DNA of 64,000 bases. Source: Heterodera schachtii (lineage: Eukaryota; Nematoda; Chromadorea; Rhabditida; Heteroderidae). Shown here piece after piece: positions 53,736-64,000 of the stretch; position 1 is the stretch's first letter, and the number at the start of each line of letters is the position of its first letter. The notes beneath the pieces were generated by a model that worked only from the letters and a program-made list of their open reading frames with translations, did no database searches and had not been told where the DNA came from. The translations under genes and the position numbers were made by a program. Where the stretch lies: assembly GCA_023374025.1 (NCBI GenBank), contig SIJG01000007.1, positions 2,608,636 through 2,672,635 on the forward strand. The letters run 5' to 3'.

Positions 53736-53959
53736 TCTACAGAACTACAACAACTCGAACTTTTTCTCGTGTTGAGATTGTTCGAAATTTGGAAATTCAA
53801 GAATCTCGTGTTGATTTTTGGATTTCGCAGGAATCTTCAAAAAACCAATGACTAATCTTGTGTGCGGTTCTGCCGTGTGCAGTTTATTCGCCCAAAAACT
53901 CCTTTTTATTAAATATAAATTTGTACATTTTATTAAATAATGACACAATTATATAATAT

Positions 53960-54165
53960 TGTGAAAATCATAAGTAGAATTACCCAAAAACTCCTTTTTA
54001 TTAAATATAAATTTGTACATTTTATTAAATAATGACGCAATTATATAAAATTGTCAAAATCATCAGTAGAATTACCCAAAACTCTCTTAAATTTGTTTAT
54101 TTTATTAAATATTATGCAATCATATAAAATGTTGATTGATAAGATAGAATTATCCAAATCTATAT
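53960..54165 (-). repeat. Orphan dyad repeats, no gene attached
   Basis: Three diverged units (CATAAGTAGAATTACCCAA, CATCAGTAGAATTACCCAA, GATAGAATTATCCAAATC) spaced about 90 bp apart. The first two share a long AT-rich spacer with CTCCTTTTTATTAAATATAA. No family exon follows on the expected side. The segment 54165-54660 holds only AT-rich DNA and a family 3' flank. Confidence 0.5.
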
Positions 54166-54671
54166 TTTTAATATATGCATAAATTCACTAAAAATATGTA
54201 TGTAGTGCTAAATCACCGTAATATATTTTTATATAAAACCTTACCAAATATGTTTTTTATGTACTAAAAAGTTGCGCTATATGAAAAGCCGTGTTCTTTG
54301 ATTAATTAATAAACTAGTACCCTTACGCTTAAAGCCATCCCCTTTTAAAATTCGATCATTTGGCGGATGAAGAGTTTTTACTCAATTTACAATTGAGGTT
54401 AATCAGATATATTGAAAATCCACTTTGTCCAACGATCACAAAATTCAATGTTTTTATCGTCGACTTAAGACAGGCGAATTTTTTGGATGTTTTGTGGAGA
54501 AAAATGACACGAAAAATTAGTTCAATTTTGCTTTATTTAAAAATAATAAATGAAATTTAAAATGTCAAAAAGAAAAGAAAAGTTGAGACAGAAGGAATAG
54601 GAATAGCAGTGAATTGAAAAGGTTGAAATAATATAAAAAGCCAATGGATTTCGCGGACACGAATGAATTTT

Positions 54672-56381
54672 TTATGAAAATGACGACAAAATGAAAGTGC
54701 CAAATTTGTCATTATATTCATATTCCAGAGCACGTCTTTCTTCATTGTTTGCTACATTTTCAATTGCTTTTTCCACTTTTGAATTTTCTTCCTTGGCATT
54801 TTCTTTCGTTTTTTCATACATTTTTTTCATTTTTTGCTCAAATTCTTGCCGAAGATTGTCTTCTATTTCATTTGATAAATTTAAATTTTTCATTCCCTTT
54901 TTTTCGATATTTTTTGGTGCATTATTTTTTTCCAAAACATTTTGTTTAAATTTACTAAACCAATTTTCTTCCTCTTTAATTTCATAATTCAATTCGATCT
55001 CATTTACTAAAACCATCTTCCAATCGTCAAGTGTCCCAAATATGTTTTTATCCTTTGGCCAAAATAGTTCGAAATAAAATTCAGTGTTTGGACGATGGAA
55101 ATTAATTTCGTTTGATAATTTCTGTAACGATTCATAAACATTGGCTTAACTGCAGATAATTTATGGGCCATTTCATTGCTTGTACCTTAAATATATTATA
55201 ATATTTAAAATCATTAACTTAAAATAAAACCTTCAACATATAGTCGAAATAAATATTCGTACAAAATGTGCAAATATTTGCGATTCGTTTGGCATATTTT
55301 CCGTTCCTTTTCTTCAAATTCCTTCCCAATTTTATCACAATGCCAATTCTCTCTCATCAAATACATAACGCCAAGATGGGCCTCATATTTTTGTGTCAAA
55401 AATTCGTTCATTTTCTCAATTTCGTATAACTCATAAGAGATCATGCGTTTATCATACCAATGACTGGTTCCATTCTCTTTCTTTTGAATTATATAATTTG
55501 AATATTCTTTAGCCATTCTAAAAAATTTCCTAAATTTTGTCGCTAATCCTTTGACAAATTCCGAAAATAGAGCATCATCAGTCTGAAATTGAATTAATTT
55601 AATTTTCATTGAAGTTTAAGTCTCACCCATGTGAGATGATTATAAAATTTTGATTGAAAAATTATCAAATACATTTCCTCCAAATATTCTTCAAATTTTT
55701 CTCCACAATTTTTAGGATTATTCCGTCTAAATTTATTTCATTTATTTGCCATTCATTCGCTGTGTCAATGGCCAATTGCAAAATCATTTCATTAATTGAC
55801 AATTTTGATTCATAATTTAATTTCTTCTCATTCAACAATTTAAGTTCAAAATTATCGTAATCATAATAAAATTTATTTAATTTATATTCATATTTTTGTC
55901 CTATCCTATTTATAAAATAAAATTCAGAAATTTTGACCAGACAATTAACCGCATAAATAATTGGTCCTTCAATTTCAATTTTGTTTTTAAATACAAATTT
56001 TGGCTTCACTGTTGGAATTCCGAAGTATTCTCTGCTTAAATATTCAAACAAAATGTCCAAATATTTGCGATATTTTTGGCATTCTGTCCGTTCATATTCT
56101 TCAAATTCATCTGCTATTTTGTCACAGTGCCAATTCTTTCTCATAAAATATATAATGCGAAGGTGCGTCTCATATTTCTGCTTTGAATATTCACTAATTT
56201 GCGTTTCTTGCTGTCCTTTCATCAATGCAACTAGCATTTTGTCATCGACCTAATCAATTAAAATTGTAAATTATTTCCCTAATTAAAAACTCACAAATGG
56301 AATTGCATTTGAAAATGGGATTAAAAATTGATGAGATATAATAATAAAAAAAGGAATTATAAAAACATAATAAAGCACCAT
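54672..56381 (-). pseudogene. Family copy R, recent four-exon pseudogene
   Basis: Exon 1 (56295-56381) encodes a 29-residue hydrophobic leader. Exon 2 (from about 56250 to 55630) is open through QISEYSKQKYETHLRIIYFM, ECQKYRKYLDILFEYL, VKPKFVFKN and LNEKKLNYE, but is one A short in the ILKNCGEK region and frameshifts (55700). Exon 3 (about 55234-55583) is intact (EYSNYIIQKKENG, QKYEAHLGVMYLMRENW). Exon 4 starts at about 55187 with GTACAAGC but shifts near the SNYFGQ codons. Its later part (54672-55016) is open to the FILSSFS end. Two single-base lesions account for the damage, so loss of function is recent. Confidence 0.8.
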
Positions 56382-56805
56382 TATATCTTACTTTCTTAAA
56401 TTATAAATTAAATTGAAAATGCATTAATATTTATAATTAAATCCCTTTTAATATTATTAATTGGATTAAAAATGATGAGAAATAATTATAAAAGAAATTA
56501 AAGAGAAAGAATAAAACATTGTTTTATTGTTTGTTTTTTTAATTTTGAAAAATGAAAAATATCCAATTCAATTCGCCTTAAAAACGGTGCAATTTTGGCG
56601 GATGCCAAGTTATAACAATTTTGTTTTTCAAAGCTGTTTTCATATCATGAATAACAAAAACTATCCGATAATAAAAATCAAACAATTTTTCTTTATAAAA
56701 TGATAAAATGAATAATAAATCCATTAATCATTAGTTTTTAAAAAGATTTATATTAAAAAAATTGTTAAATTAACTAAAGAAATTATGAAAATGAAAAATG
56801 GAAAA

Positions 56806-57470
56806 TCATATTGCCTTATAAATGGAGCAAAATTTGATTTAAATAGTTATCATAAGTAGGATTATCCAATTCTACTTAATATAATTTTTTTATTATAATA
56901 CAAATCTACTTTTTTATTATATCAAAGAACGACTTAAAAATTGGGATTGTCATAAGTAGGATTATACAAAGCCTTTTTTTATTATATTAAAGAACGAATT
57001 AAAAATTGGGATTATCATAAGTAGGATTATACAAATCTACTTTTTTTTATTATATTAAATAACGAATTGAAAATTGGAATTCTCATAAGTAGGATTATCC
57101 AAATCTACTTTTATATTATATTAAAGAAAACGAATTAAAATTGCGATTGTTATAAGGATTATACAAATCTATTTAATATAAATTTTTTTAATATATCAAA
57201 AACGAATAAAAATTGGGATTGTCATAAATAGGATTATACAAATCTATTTAATATAATTTCGTTTTAAATATATCAAAGAACGGATTAAAAATTGCGATTG
57301 TTATAAGGATTATACAAATCTATTTAATATAAATTTTTTTTAATATATCAAAAACGAATAAAAATTGGGATTGTCATAAATAGGATTATACAAATCTATT
57401 TAATATAATTTTTTTAATATGTCAAAAAACAAATTAAAAATTTGGATTGTCATAAGTTGGATTATAGCTT
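56806..57470 (-). promoter_or_regulatory. Expanded dyad-repeat array upstream of copy R
   Basis: On the complement: TATA-like block at about 56806-56825, then about nine units of AGATTTGTATAATCCTACTT and shorter variants (56860, 56957, 57018, 57086, 57156, 57225, 57305, 57380, 57455), each followed by AATCCCAATTTTTAATTCG. This is the longest array in the window. Two adjacent ~75-bp units (around 57160-57250 and 57305-57400) are nearly identical, pointing to local tandem expansion. The segment 57480-58340 is AT-rich, with a partial upstream region at 57640-57880 including a TATA-like block near 57860. Confidence 0.65.
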
Positions 57471-58348
57471 TTACATGTACTTAAATCTTTAGACTGGTTT
57501 TCGTTTTTTTTTCTGATTAATTTGATTAACAACTTACACGTATGTGTCAATTCGTTTTTTGTATCAAGAGTTTTTTCCACCCGTGTATATTAGCAAGGAA
57601 ATTTTGCCGATCGTCAGTTGTTAAGAAATTTTAAATATTGAATAAATTTACATTTCGAAAAATAGAGTAAAAGCAGTTGCAATTTGAATTGATGATTCAT
57701 AATAATAATAATAAAAGAAAATATGGAAAATGAATTTTCTTAATAAAATTAAATGTTTAAATGAAATTAATTCATTATTAAAAATTATTTCAATTTGTTT
57801 AAGTAAAAGTGAATTAAAAATATTTTTGATGATTTTTAAAATGGAAAAATGGAAAATCATGCAGCCTTATAAACGGAGCAAGACTTGTTTGCTTACAAAG
57901 GAAGGTCCCCGGGTGTCCGTGGGATTATTTTGCTACATTACAAGCATCAATTGGTGTAGATTAAACAAAATCTTTATATTAATTTTATTTAATTAAAATT
58001 AAAAAATTAAATTAAACATAAATAAACTAAGTATCATGTCAATTTGAAAAAAAATATTTTTGTTTAATTTTTTATTGAGATATTAAGAGTTTTTGACGAC
58101 AAATTTGGCATTTTTTACGAATGTAATTCTACATCACAACTTAGTGTATTGATTGATTGTTTGAGAAAAAAATAATAAATTTCACATGGAATAATTAAAT
58201 AAATTAAATTTAAATGGAATTCAAAACATTACCCAAAATATTATTGCCCTATTAAGATTTCTATCTGTAATAATATTTAGAATTTCTTTTTGTGTTAAAT
58301 TTTTTTGCTACCCTAAAAATATTGCATCATTCTTAAAAAATAGAGAAT

Positions 58349-58672
58349 TTGTGTCTCATATTTCTGCTTTGAATATTCACTAATTTGCGTTTCTTGCTGT
58401 CCTTTCATCAATGCAACTAGCATTTTGTCATCGACCTAATTAATTATAATTGTAAATTATTTCCCTAATTAAAAACTCACAAATGGAATTGCATTTGAAA
58501 ATGGGATTAAAAATTGATTAGATATAATAATAAAAAAAGGAATTATAAAAACATAATAAAGCACCATTATTTCTTACTTTCTTAAATTATAAATTAAAAT
58601 GAAAATGCATTAATATTTATAATTTAAATCCCTTTTATATTATTAATTGGATAAAAAAATGATGAGAAATAA
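58349..58672 (-). pseudogene. Duplicate of the 5' end of copy R (exon 1, start of exon 2)
   Basis: Almost identical to 56166-56490: same KQKYETH start of exon 2, QISEYSKQ codons, intron, the 29-codon leader exon and its upstream flank. It ends at 58349 and 58672 where unrelated sequence begins. It lies just downstream of gene S and cannot be expressed as part of it. Very few differences indicate a recent local duplication. Confidence 0.8.
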
Positions 58673-58822
58673 TTTAAAACATTGTATCAAAATTGAAAAA
58701 AATGTTAATTGGATTTTAATAAAATATTTGTTAGCTTAACCCCCAATACTATAGAAATGCCAAAAACAAACAGAAAATTGGAAATGATCTGCAAAAAGCC
58801 CAAATTTTGTGACACCAAAAAA

Positions 58823-60583
58823 TTATGAAAGTGGCGATGAATCGAAAATGCCAAATTTGTCCTTGTATTCTTCATCCAGATTTTCTTTTTCTTTACTATT
58901 TGCTTTTGCTTTTTCCAATTTTGCCATTTCTATCTTGGCATTTTGTTTAGTATTTTCATACATTTTTTCCTTTTTTTGCTCAAATTCTTGCCGAAGATTT
59001 TCTTCAAGTTCGTTTGATAGCACATTTTTTGGTCCGTTTTTTGGTCCGTTAATCTTTTCCAGTAAATTTTGTTTAAATTTACTAAACCAATTTTCCTCCT
59101 CTTTAATTTCATAATTCAATTCGACCTCATTTTCCAAAATCAATTTTTTGGAATTGATATTCCTCACTGGGTTTTTATCCTTTTGCCAAAAACATTGCGA
59201 AACTTTATTCAGTATTTTGATGACGTCAATTAACGTAATTTGATCAATCCGGTGATTAGAAAATATTGGCTTAACTGCAGAAAATTTATTGGCCAAATCA
59301 GCGTTTTTACCTTAAAATATTTGTTTTTATATTTAAAAATAATTAATTTAAATAAATGATTGCATAAACCTTGAACATAAAGTCGGAATAAATATTCATT
59401 CAAAATGTCCAAATATTTGCGATTTGTTTGGCATATTTTCCGTTTATAATTATCAAATGCATTCAAAATATTTGAACATTGCCAATTCTTTCGCATCAAA
59501 TACACAATGCCAAGATGGGCCTCATATTTTTGTTGCAAATGCTTTTTCATTTTCTCAGTTTCGTTTAACCCACATGAAACCATGCGTCTATCCTCATACC
59601 CATATATCTTGCCTTTCTCTTTAATTCGATTTAAATAGTTTGAATATTCTTTTGCCATCTTAAAAAATTTCTCAAAATTTGTCGCTAATCCTTTAACAAA
59701 TTCCGAAAATAGAGCATCTTCAGTCTAAATTTTGAATTTATTTAATTATCATTGTATATTAAGTCTCACCCATGTCAAATCATCATCGAATTTCGATCCC
59801 ACAATTATCCAATGATTGTCATTAATTATTATATTGACTTTCCATGGATTGTCTTCTTTTGCCATTTCTTTCGCTTTTTTGAACATTTCCTGCAAATATT
59901 CTTCAAATTTTTCTCCACAATTTTTTAGGATTATTCCGTCTAAATTTTCATTTGTTTGCCATTCATTCGCTGGGTCAATTGCCAATTCCAAAATCATTTC
60001 ATTAATTGGCAATTTTTCATAATATCTCAATCTCTCCTCATTCAACAATTTTGGTTCAAAATTTTCATAATAAGCGAACAATTCATTTAATTTATATTCA
60101 TAATTTTGTATTTTGCGAAAATAAAGCTGCGAAATTCTGATCAAACAATTCACTGCATAAATTATTGGGCCTTCAATTTCAAATCGGTTTTTAAATACAA
60201 ATTTTGGCTTCACTGTTTGAAATCCAAAGTATTCTCTGCGCAAATATTTGTACAAAATGTCCAAATATTTTCGATATTTTTGGCATTCTGTCCGTTCATA
60301 TTCTTCAAATTCCTTCGCAATTTTGTCACATTTCCAACTCTTTCTCATAAAATACACAATGCCAATATATGCCTCATATTTTTCCTTTGTAAATTCACTG
60401 ATTTGCATTTTCTGACCATTTTTCACAAACTCAATTAGCATTTTGTCTTCTCCCTAATTAAAAATTATTAGACAAATTAATTACCCAATTAAAATGACTT
60501 ACCACTGTAATTGCATTTAATCTATAAATTAAAAGATAACGAATAATAATTATAAAAGGAATTATAGAAAAAGAATAAAACAT
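58823..60583 (-). CDS. Family gene S, intact four-exon secreted two-module protein
   Basis: Model on the complement: exon 1 60503-60583, exon 2 59770-60453, exon 3 59370-59724, exon 4 58823-59310. Introns are 49, 45 and 59 nt with phases 0, 0, 1. About 535 residues. The leader is hydrophobic but ends in an unusual YRLNAITV. Module 1 reads KYEAYIGIVYFMRKSW, Cys-15-Cys, ECQKYRKYLDILYKYLRR, VKPKFVFKN, LNEERLRYYE. Module 2 reads QKYEAHLGIVYLMRKNW, CQTNRKYLDILNEYLFR, NEVELNYEIKEEENW, LRQEFEQKKEKM and the terminal DSSPLS. An acceptor-like CTTTAAG is 8-9 nt before the ATG, and the TATA-like block, two dyad repeats and the GC-rich box follow upstream. It is the only intact copy with every promoter element, so it is a strong candidate for expression. 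Function unknown. Confidence 0.8.
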
Positions 60584-60777
60584 TTTTTTTCTTAAAGAAA
60601 ATTACATATTTGAATGAAATTAAAAGAGCATTAATTATTTTCAATTTTTTTTCTCATAAAAGTGAATTAAAGATATTTTTTTATTAAGAAATTAGTTAAT
60701 ATCTATATAACTATAATAAACTTATATATAAATAATTTAATTTATTTTTCATAAATAATAAAAGGAAAAATGGAAAA

Positions 60778-60945
60778 TTACACAGCCTTATAAAAGGAGC
60801 AAAAATATGATTTTAAATAATGATCATCAGTAGAATTATCCAAATAAGCCCTAGTTAATTATTATAAATTATTTATTATATTAAATAATGATTCAAATTT
60901 AAAAATTGGGACTGATCATCAGTAGGATTATCCAAAATTTATTTT
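60778..60945 (-). promoter_or_regulatory. TATA-like block and dyad repeats upstream of gene S
   Basis: On the complement, TTTTATAAGGCTGTGTAATT at about 60780-60799 (about 200 nt before the ATG), then two dyad units (about 60830 and 60922) with GATGATCAGTCCCAAT. The GC-rich box at 61021 completes the layout. Confidence 0.7.
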
Positions 60946-61020
60946 TTTTAATATAATTTTTATATATCCCAAAATATGAGTTAATTGCATTGTGTATTAA
61001 AATGTAAAATTAGCAAAATG

Positions 61021-61077
61021 CGCAAATTCGAATCAGTTGCGGTAACCATGGTATTGGGCCGAACCGCACAGGCACGG
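61021..61077 (-). promoter_or_regulatory. GC-rich upstream box, copy 5
   Basis: GGTATTGGGCCGAACCGCAC preceded by AATTCGAATCAGTTGCGG, the inverse of the box at 1744. It lies about 440 nt upstream of the ATG of gene S, beyond the dyad repeats. It is followed by a run of G at 61096. Confidence 0.65.
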
Positions 61078-61204
61078 AATTTTCGTAATCTATGGCGGGG
61101 GGGGGGGGAACATCTTTCCAAATTTTCAATTTCATTCAAAGAATTCCAGTCAATGAATTGTTTTTCAGTGTTAAGGAATTGTAATTCGATTAAATGTCGG
61201 AATT

Positions 61205-62530
61205 TCTAAGTGTCGGCTCCCAAAAAGTCGGGTCCTCCAAAAGTCGGACCCCCAAATGTCGTTTTATTCCAAAATTTTAGCCTTAGTTAGAAGTCTAACT
61301 AAAATTGAGGGGCATTTAAAAAAATGTTTAACTAAAAATACCAATAAAACAATTAAATATTAAATTATGCTAGTGATATTTTCATTTAATGTTTAACCAA
61401 AAAAAGAAGAAACCAAAATTATGGACCCACATTAGCAACATTGCCAAATTTTAATTTTTTTTAAATGTCTTTAAATATTATTCTTTTTTTGACAACAAAT
61501 TTTGTGCAATTAACATTCAACAACAGTCACTTATTTTTCATTTTTGCCCATTTTAGGAAATGTCATGGATTTGATAAAGGCAATATGAAAAATATGAAAT
61601 GTCATGGATTTGATTTTTATTGAATCGGGAATCCCAAGTGTCGTGAATTTTCAGTTTTCAGCAACTATTTTGGAAGTTTCTTAGCAACTATTTAGGTATA
61701 TATTTCTCGTTTGTTAGCACCTAAAAATCCGTTCCCTGGTTATAAACAAGAATTATTTAAAAATTTTTTTTTAAAATTTTTTACGTTGATGGATTTGAAA
61801 AAATATGAATTTTTAATCATTAGCATTAATGAGAGTTTGCCAAATTCACTTGAGTTTATTTATAGTCAATCGAGAATCTCATGTGTCCTGAATGTTTCTT
61901 GTTTCCCGTATATATTACTGCCCTATTTCTATGTATAAATATCATTTGAAAATAAATTTTTTTTTTGTTGTATTAAACTGTGTTGCTACCCTGAAAATTC
62001 TGCATCATTCGCAAAAAAATTGAAAATTTTATTTCAGAACAAAGAATCTTGCAACCCCGTGCGGGATTTCGCAAATTTTAAATGTTGGATTTGCAGGATT
62101 GCGGGCTTAATCCCGCGCGATCCCCCATCCTGAAAAAATTTTAGTTCCAATTCCCGCAGCGGAACCCGCAAGTTAATGAAATTTCCAGTTTTACTAAATC
62201 TTCATTATTTTTCTTTTCCTTGGCCCCAAATTAGCCCCAAATTAGCCTTTGCTGTTGATGCACGCGGTGACAAAAAAAAACAAAAAAAAATTAGGTGACA
62301 ATCGTTGTGATTTTTTTTTTTTTTTTTTGTATTTCTTTTAATTGCTTTTTTTTGTTGCACAGTATTTTAAGCAAAATTCGTTGTAAATTGGTAAATATTT
62401 AAAAAAATATTTTTTCTGAGCGGCGCAAATGTCCATTTTTGTTTGGCGGCGCAAGTGTTGAGGCTCAAGTGTCGATTTTGCTTAGCGTAGCAAATGTCGC
62501 GGCGCAAAAGTCGCAACACGCATTTTAAAT
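61205..62530. mobile_element. Degraded MULE-like or composite repeat region
   Basis: The left part has AAGTGTCGGCTCCCAAAAAG, GTCGGGTCC and AAATGTCG words (61205-61265, also seen weakly at 10735). The right part has GCGGCGCAAATGTC and CGGCGCAAGTGT words (62410-62525). Between them are AT-rich DNA, GCGGGATT-type palindromes (62050-62170) and a T/A run (62270-62350). It could be one old element with repeat-rich ends. I found no duplication that proves its limits. Confidence 0.35.
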
Positions 62531-62559
62531 ATGACAAAGGGGTTTACCTTTTAGCTTAA

Positions 62560-63017
62560 TAGGGACGAAATTATCTAGCGCAAATTTATTTATTTTATTT
62601 TTTAAAAAATTAAAAGAAAATAAAAAATTATTAATAGGTAAAAAATGAGGTTTTAAATTTTAAATTTAATTTTTTTTGTAAAAATTGTCAAAAATTTTGC
62701 CTAGTTAAATTTGAAGATTATTTTTTGACTAATTTTTAAACACCACTGATGACAAAAAATTTCTAAAAAAAATAATTGAAATGGATAAAGTTTCATTTTT
62801 ATTCATAAATAAATTCCCGAAAACTAATTTCTCAAATCGTATTGGGATTGTCCAATTATCGAAACGATTTCTTTTCGTGTTAATTTTGCACTCTTCAATT
62901 TACTTCGATCAACAAAGTGTTTATCACTTTTTGACTTTGGCACAATTCGACGGCAATTGGACTACGAATTCGGCGCTTTGTTACACAACTTTTTCCGCGC
63001 CATTTTAGGAACTTCAA
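62560..63017. other. AT-rich spacer, no supported gene
   Basis: An open frame at 62781-63008 encodes a 75-residue product with no recognised motif and no splice context. Its base composition is slightly less AT-rich than the flanks. I do not call it. Confidence 0.3.
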
Positions 63018-63026
63018 GTTTTTGTG

Positions 63027-63748
63027 GGTGCTAGGTCGAACCGAAAATAGTCTCAGTGTGGGCGAACCGAAAATGGCTCAGTAGGGGCGAACCGAAAAAT
63101 AATCTCAGTGTGGGCGAACCGCAAATAGTCTCAGTGTCAATAAAAATATTTAAATTTAATTATTTTAAAGAAATATTTTTTAATTGAAATTAATAATGTT
63201 AAATTTTAAAATTAAAAAATAATGTAATTGCGAGGTTCAACTTTCTTCAAAAATTCTGCTCAAAATAAATGCTAGCTTTTGTACCATTAATAATGTAGAA
63301 TAATTTTTGAATTGTAACATTAGTGTAAAAAAGAATAGGGATGAAGGAAAATTATGGGAAAAACTGCATGAAATTTGTGGAGAAATGAATGAAGATCTTA
63401 ATTTACGCAAATATTGGGTGAAATTTCTGAAGAAAATTAGTAGATTTGAAAATCCTCTAGTAAGCTTAATTGTCTAACTTGATTTAAAATGAAAATTTTC
63501 ATTTCAATATAATTTTTTTTGGTCGGAGATGGAATGCTTTTATAATATTCTTTTTTAGTTTATTTTTTTAAATAATCGTCTAATTAAATTTATTATTCTT
63601 CGATACCGAATTGTATTAAATTTAAATATTTTTATTGACACTGAGACTATTTTCGGTTCGCCCACACTGAGATTATTTTTCGGTTCGCCCCTACTGAGCC
63701 ATTTTCGGTTCGCCCACACTGAGACTATTTTCGGTTCGGCTCAGCACG
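63027..63748. mobile_element. MULE-like element (722 bp) with ~130-bp inverted ends
   Basis: Flanked by a perfect 9-bp duplication GTTTTTGTG at 63018-63026 and 63749-63757. The ends are GGTGCTAGGTCGAACCG and CGGTTCGGCTCAGCACG, and the inverted repeats continue through GAACCGAAAATAGTCTCAG units to TCAATAAAAATATTTAAATT. Long TIRs and a 9-bp duplication fit Mutator-like elements. Only a short coding scrap is inside. Confidence 0.85.
63333..63477 (+). pseudogene. Short coding-like segment captured in the MULE-like element
   Basis: An open stretch of about 47 codons without ATG reads GKLWEKLHEICGEMNEDLNL, then RKYWVKFLKKISRF. It is amphipathic and Lys-rich, bounded by AT-rich sequence, and ends in TAA. 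It may be a captured host exon (Pack-MULE style) or a transposase relic. No family is recognised. Confidence 0.3.
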
Positions 63749-63795
63749 GTTTTTGTGTCTCTGAACTTGAGAATCCAGTCACAAGGGATGATGAT

Positions 63796-64000
63796 TAGAG
63801 TGTTGAATAATATGGCCATATTTTTTCCCTAGAGGCCTGAAACGTATGAAAAACAATTTTTTAGCTTGATTAGAAGCTTCTAGGGTGGATTTGTATATCC
63901 ATATTTCGCGATTAAGGTCCATATTTGTCCATATTTTGGCCTTTTTATCTATATTTTATGTCCATATTTTGGCATTTTTCCATAAAACCTCTATTAGAAC
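63796..64000. mobile_element. Left end of a further hAT-like element, cut by the window edge
   Basis: TAGAGTGTTGAATAATATGG, then CCATATTTTTTCCCT, GAAGCTTCTAGGG and TCCATATTT repeats match the first 200 bp of the element at 4102-4751 in order. The right end lies outside the window. Confidence 0.55.

Overview
This 64 kb window is AT-rich eukaryotic DNA. Its genes have short introns (44-63 nt), an AT-rich non-coding background, splice-acceptor-like sites just before start codons, and a dense load of hAT, MULE-like, Helitron and LTR elements. This fits a nematode, and a plant-parasitic lineage such as Meloidogyne is plausible. The taxon is an inference: no rRNA, housekeeping gene or known marker is present. 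All coordinates and gene models were read by eye.

The window is dominated by one amplified gene family that I do not recognise. About 20 copies or fragments lie on both strands. The standard gene has four exons: a ~75-81 nt hydrophobic signal-peptide exon, a 681-702 nt exon 2, a 262-355 nt exon 3 and a 350-551 nt exon 4. Intron phases are 0, 0, 1. The predicted products are secreted, helical, Lys/Glu-rich proteins of about 455-556 aa, built from two homologous modules. Four copies are open end to end: complement 12937-14750, complement 22569-24305, 30337-31853 and complement 58823-60583. A fifth (complement 40367-41826) is intact except for a frameshifted C-terminus. The others are broken by stops, frameshifts, lost splice sites, deletions, exon fusion or transposons.

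Most copies carry a recurring upstream layout. It consists of a GC-rich box of about 50 bp (five sites), tandem repeats centred on a dyad (AGATTTGGATAATCCTACT), a TATA-like block (TTTATAAGGCTATGTGATTT) usually about 190 nt before the ATG, and a TTTAAG/TTTTAG acceptor-like site 8-17 nt before the ATG. This looks like a shared promoter that spread with the genes, with possible spliced-leader trans-splicing.

Layout. 1-10.5 kb: two copies of a block carrying a 105-bp minisatellite, with decayed gene copies and a hAT MITE between them. 11-19 kb: intact gene F, with pseudogenes and a tRNA-like element around it. 20-22 kb: a Helitron carrying a 1.6-kb GA tract, inserted in pseudogene H. 22.5-24.9 kb: intact gene I. 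25-28 kb: MITEs and gene fragments. 28.6-44.5 kb: two inverted duplicate arms of about 3.2 kb holding genes L and P. The spacer between them holds two pseudogenes and a 3.86-kb Helitron whose empty site can be read on either side. 43.5-47.3 kb: a hAT element with target-site duplication and a deleted LTR retrotransposon. 48-53.5 kb: hAT elements, three of them nested. 54-61 kb: pseudogene R and intact gene S. 61-64 kb: MULE/hAT-like elements.

The working picture is a fast-evolving, subfunctional cluster of candidate secreted (effector-like) proteins. It amplifies by segmental duplication and inversion and decays by transposon insertion.
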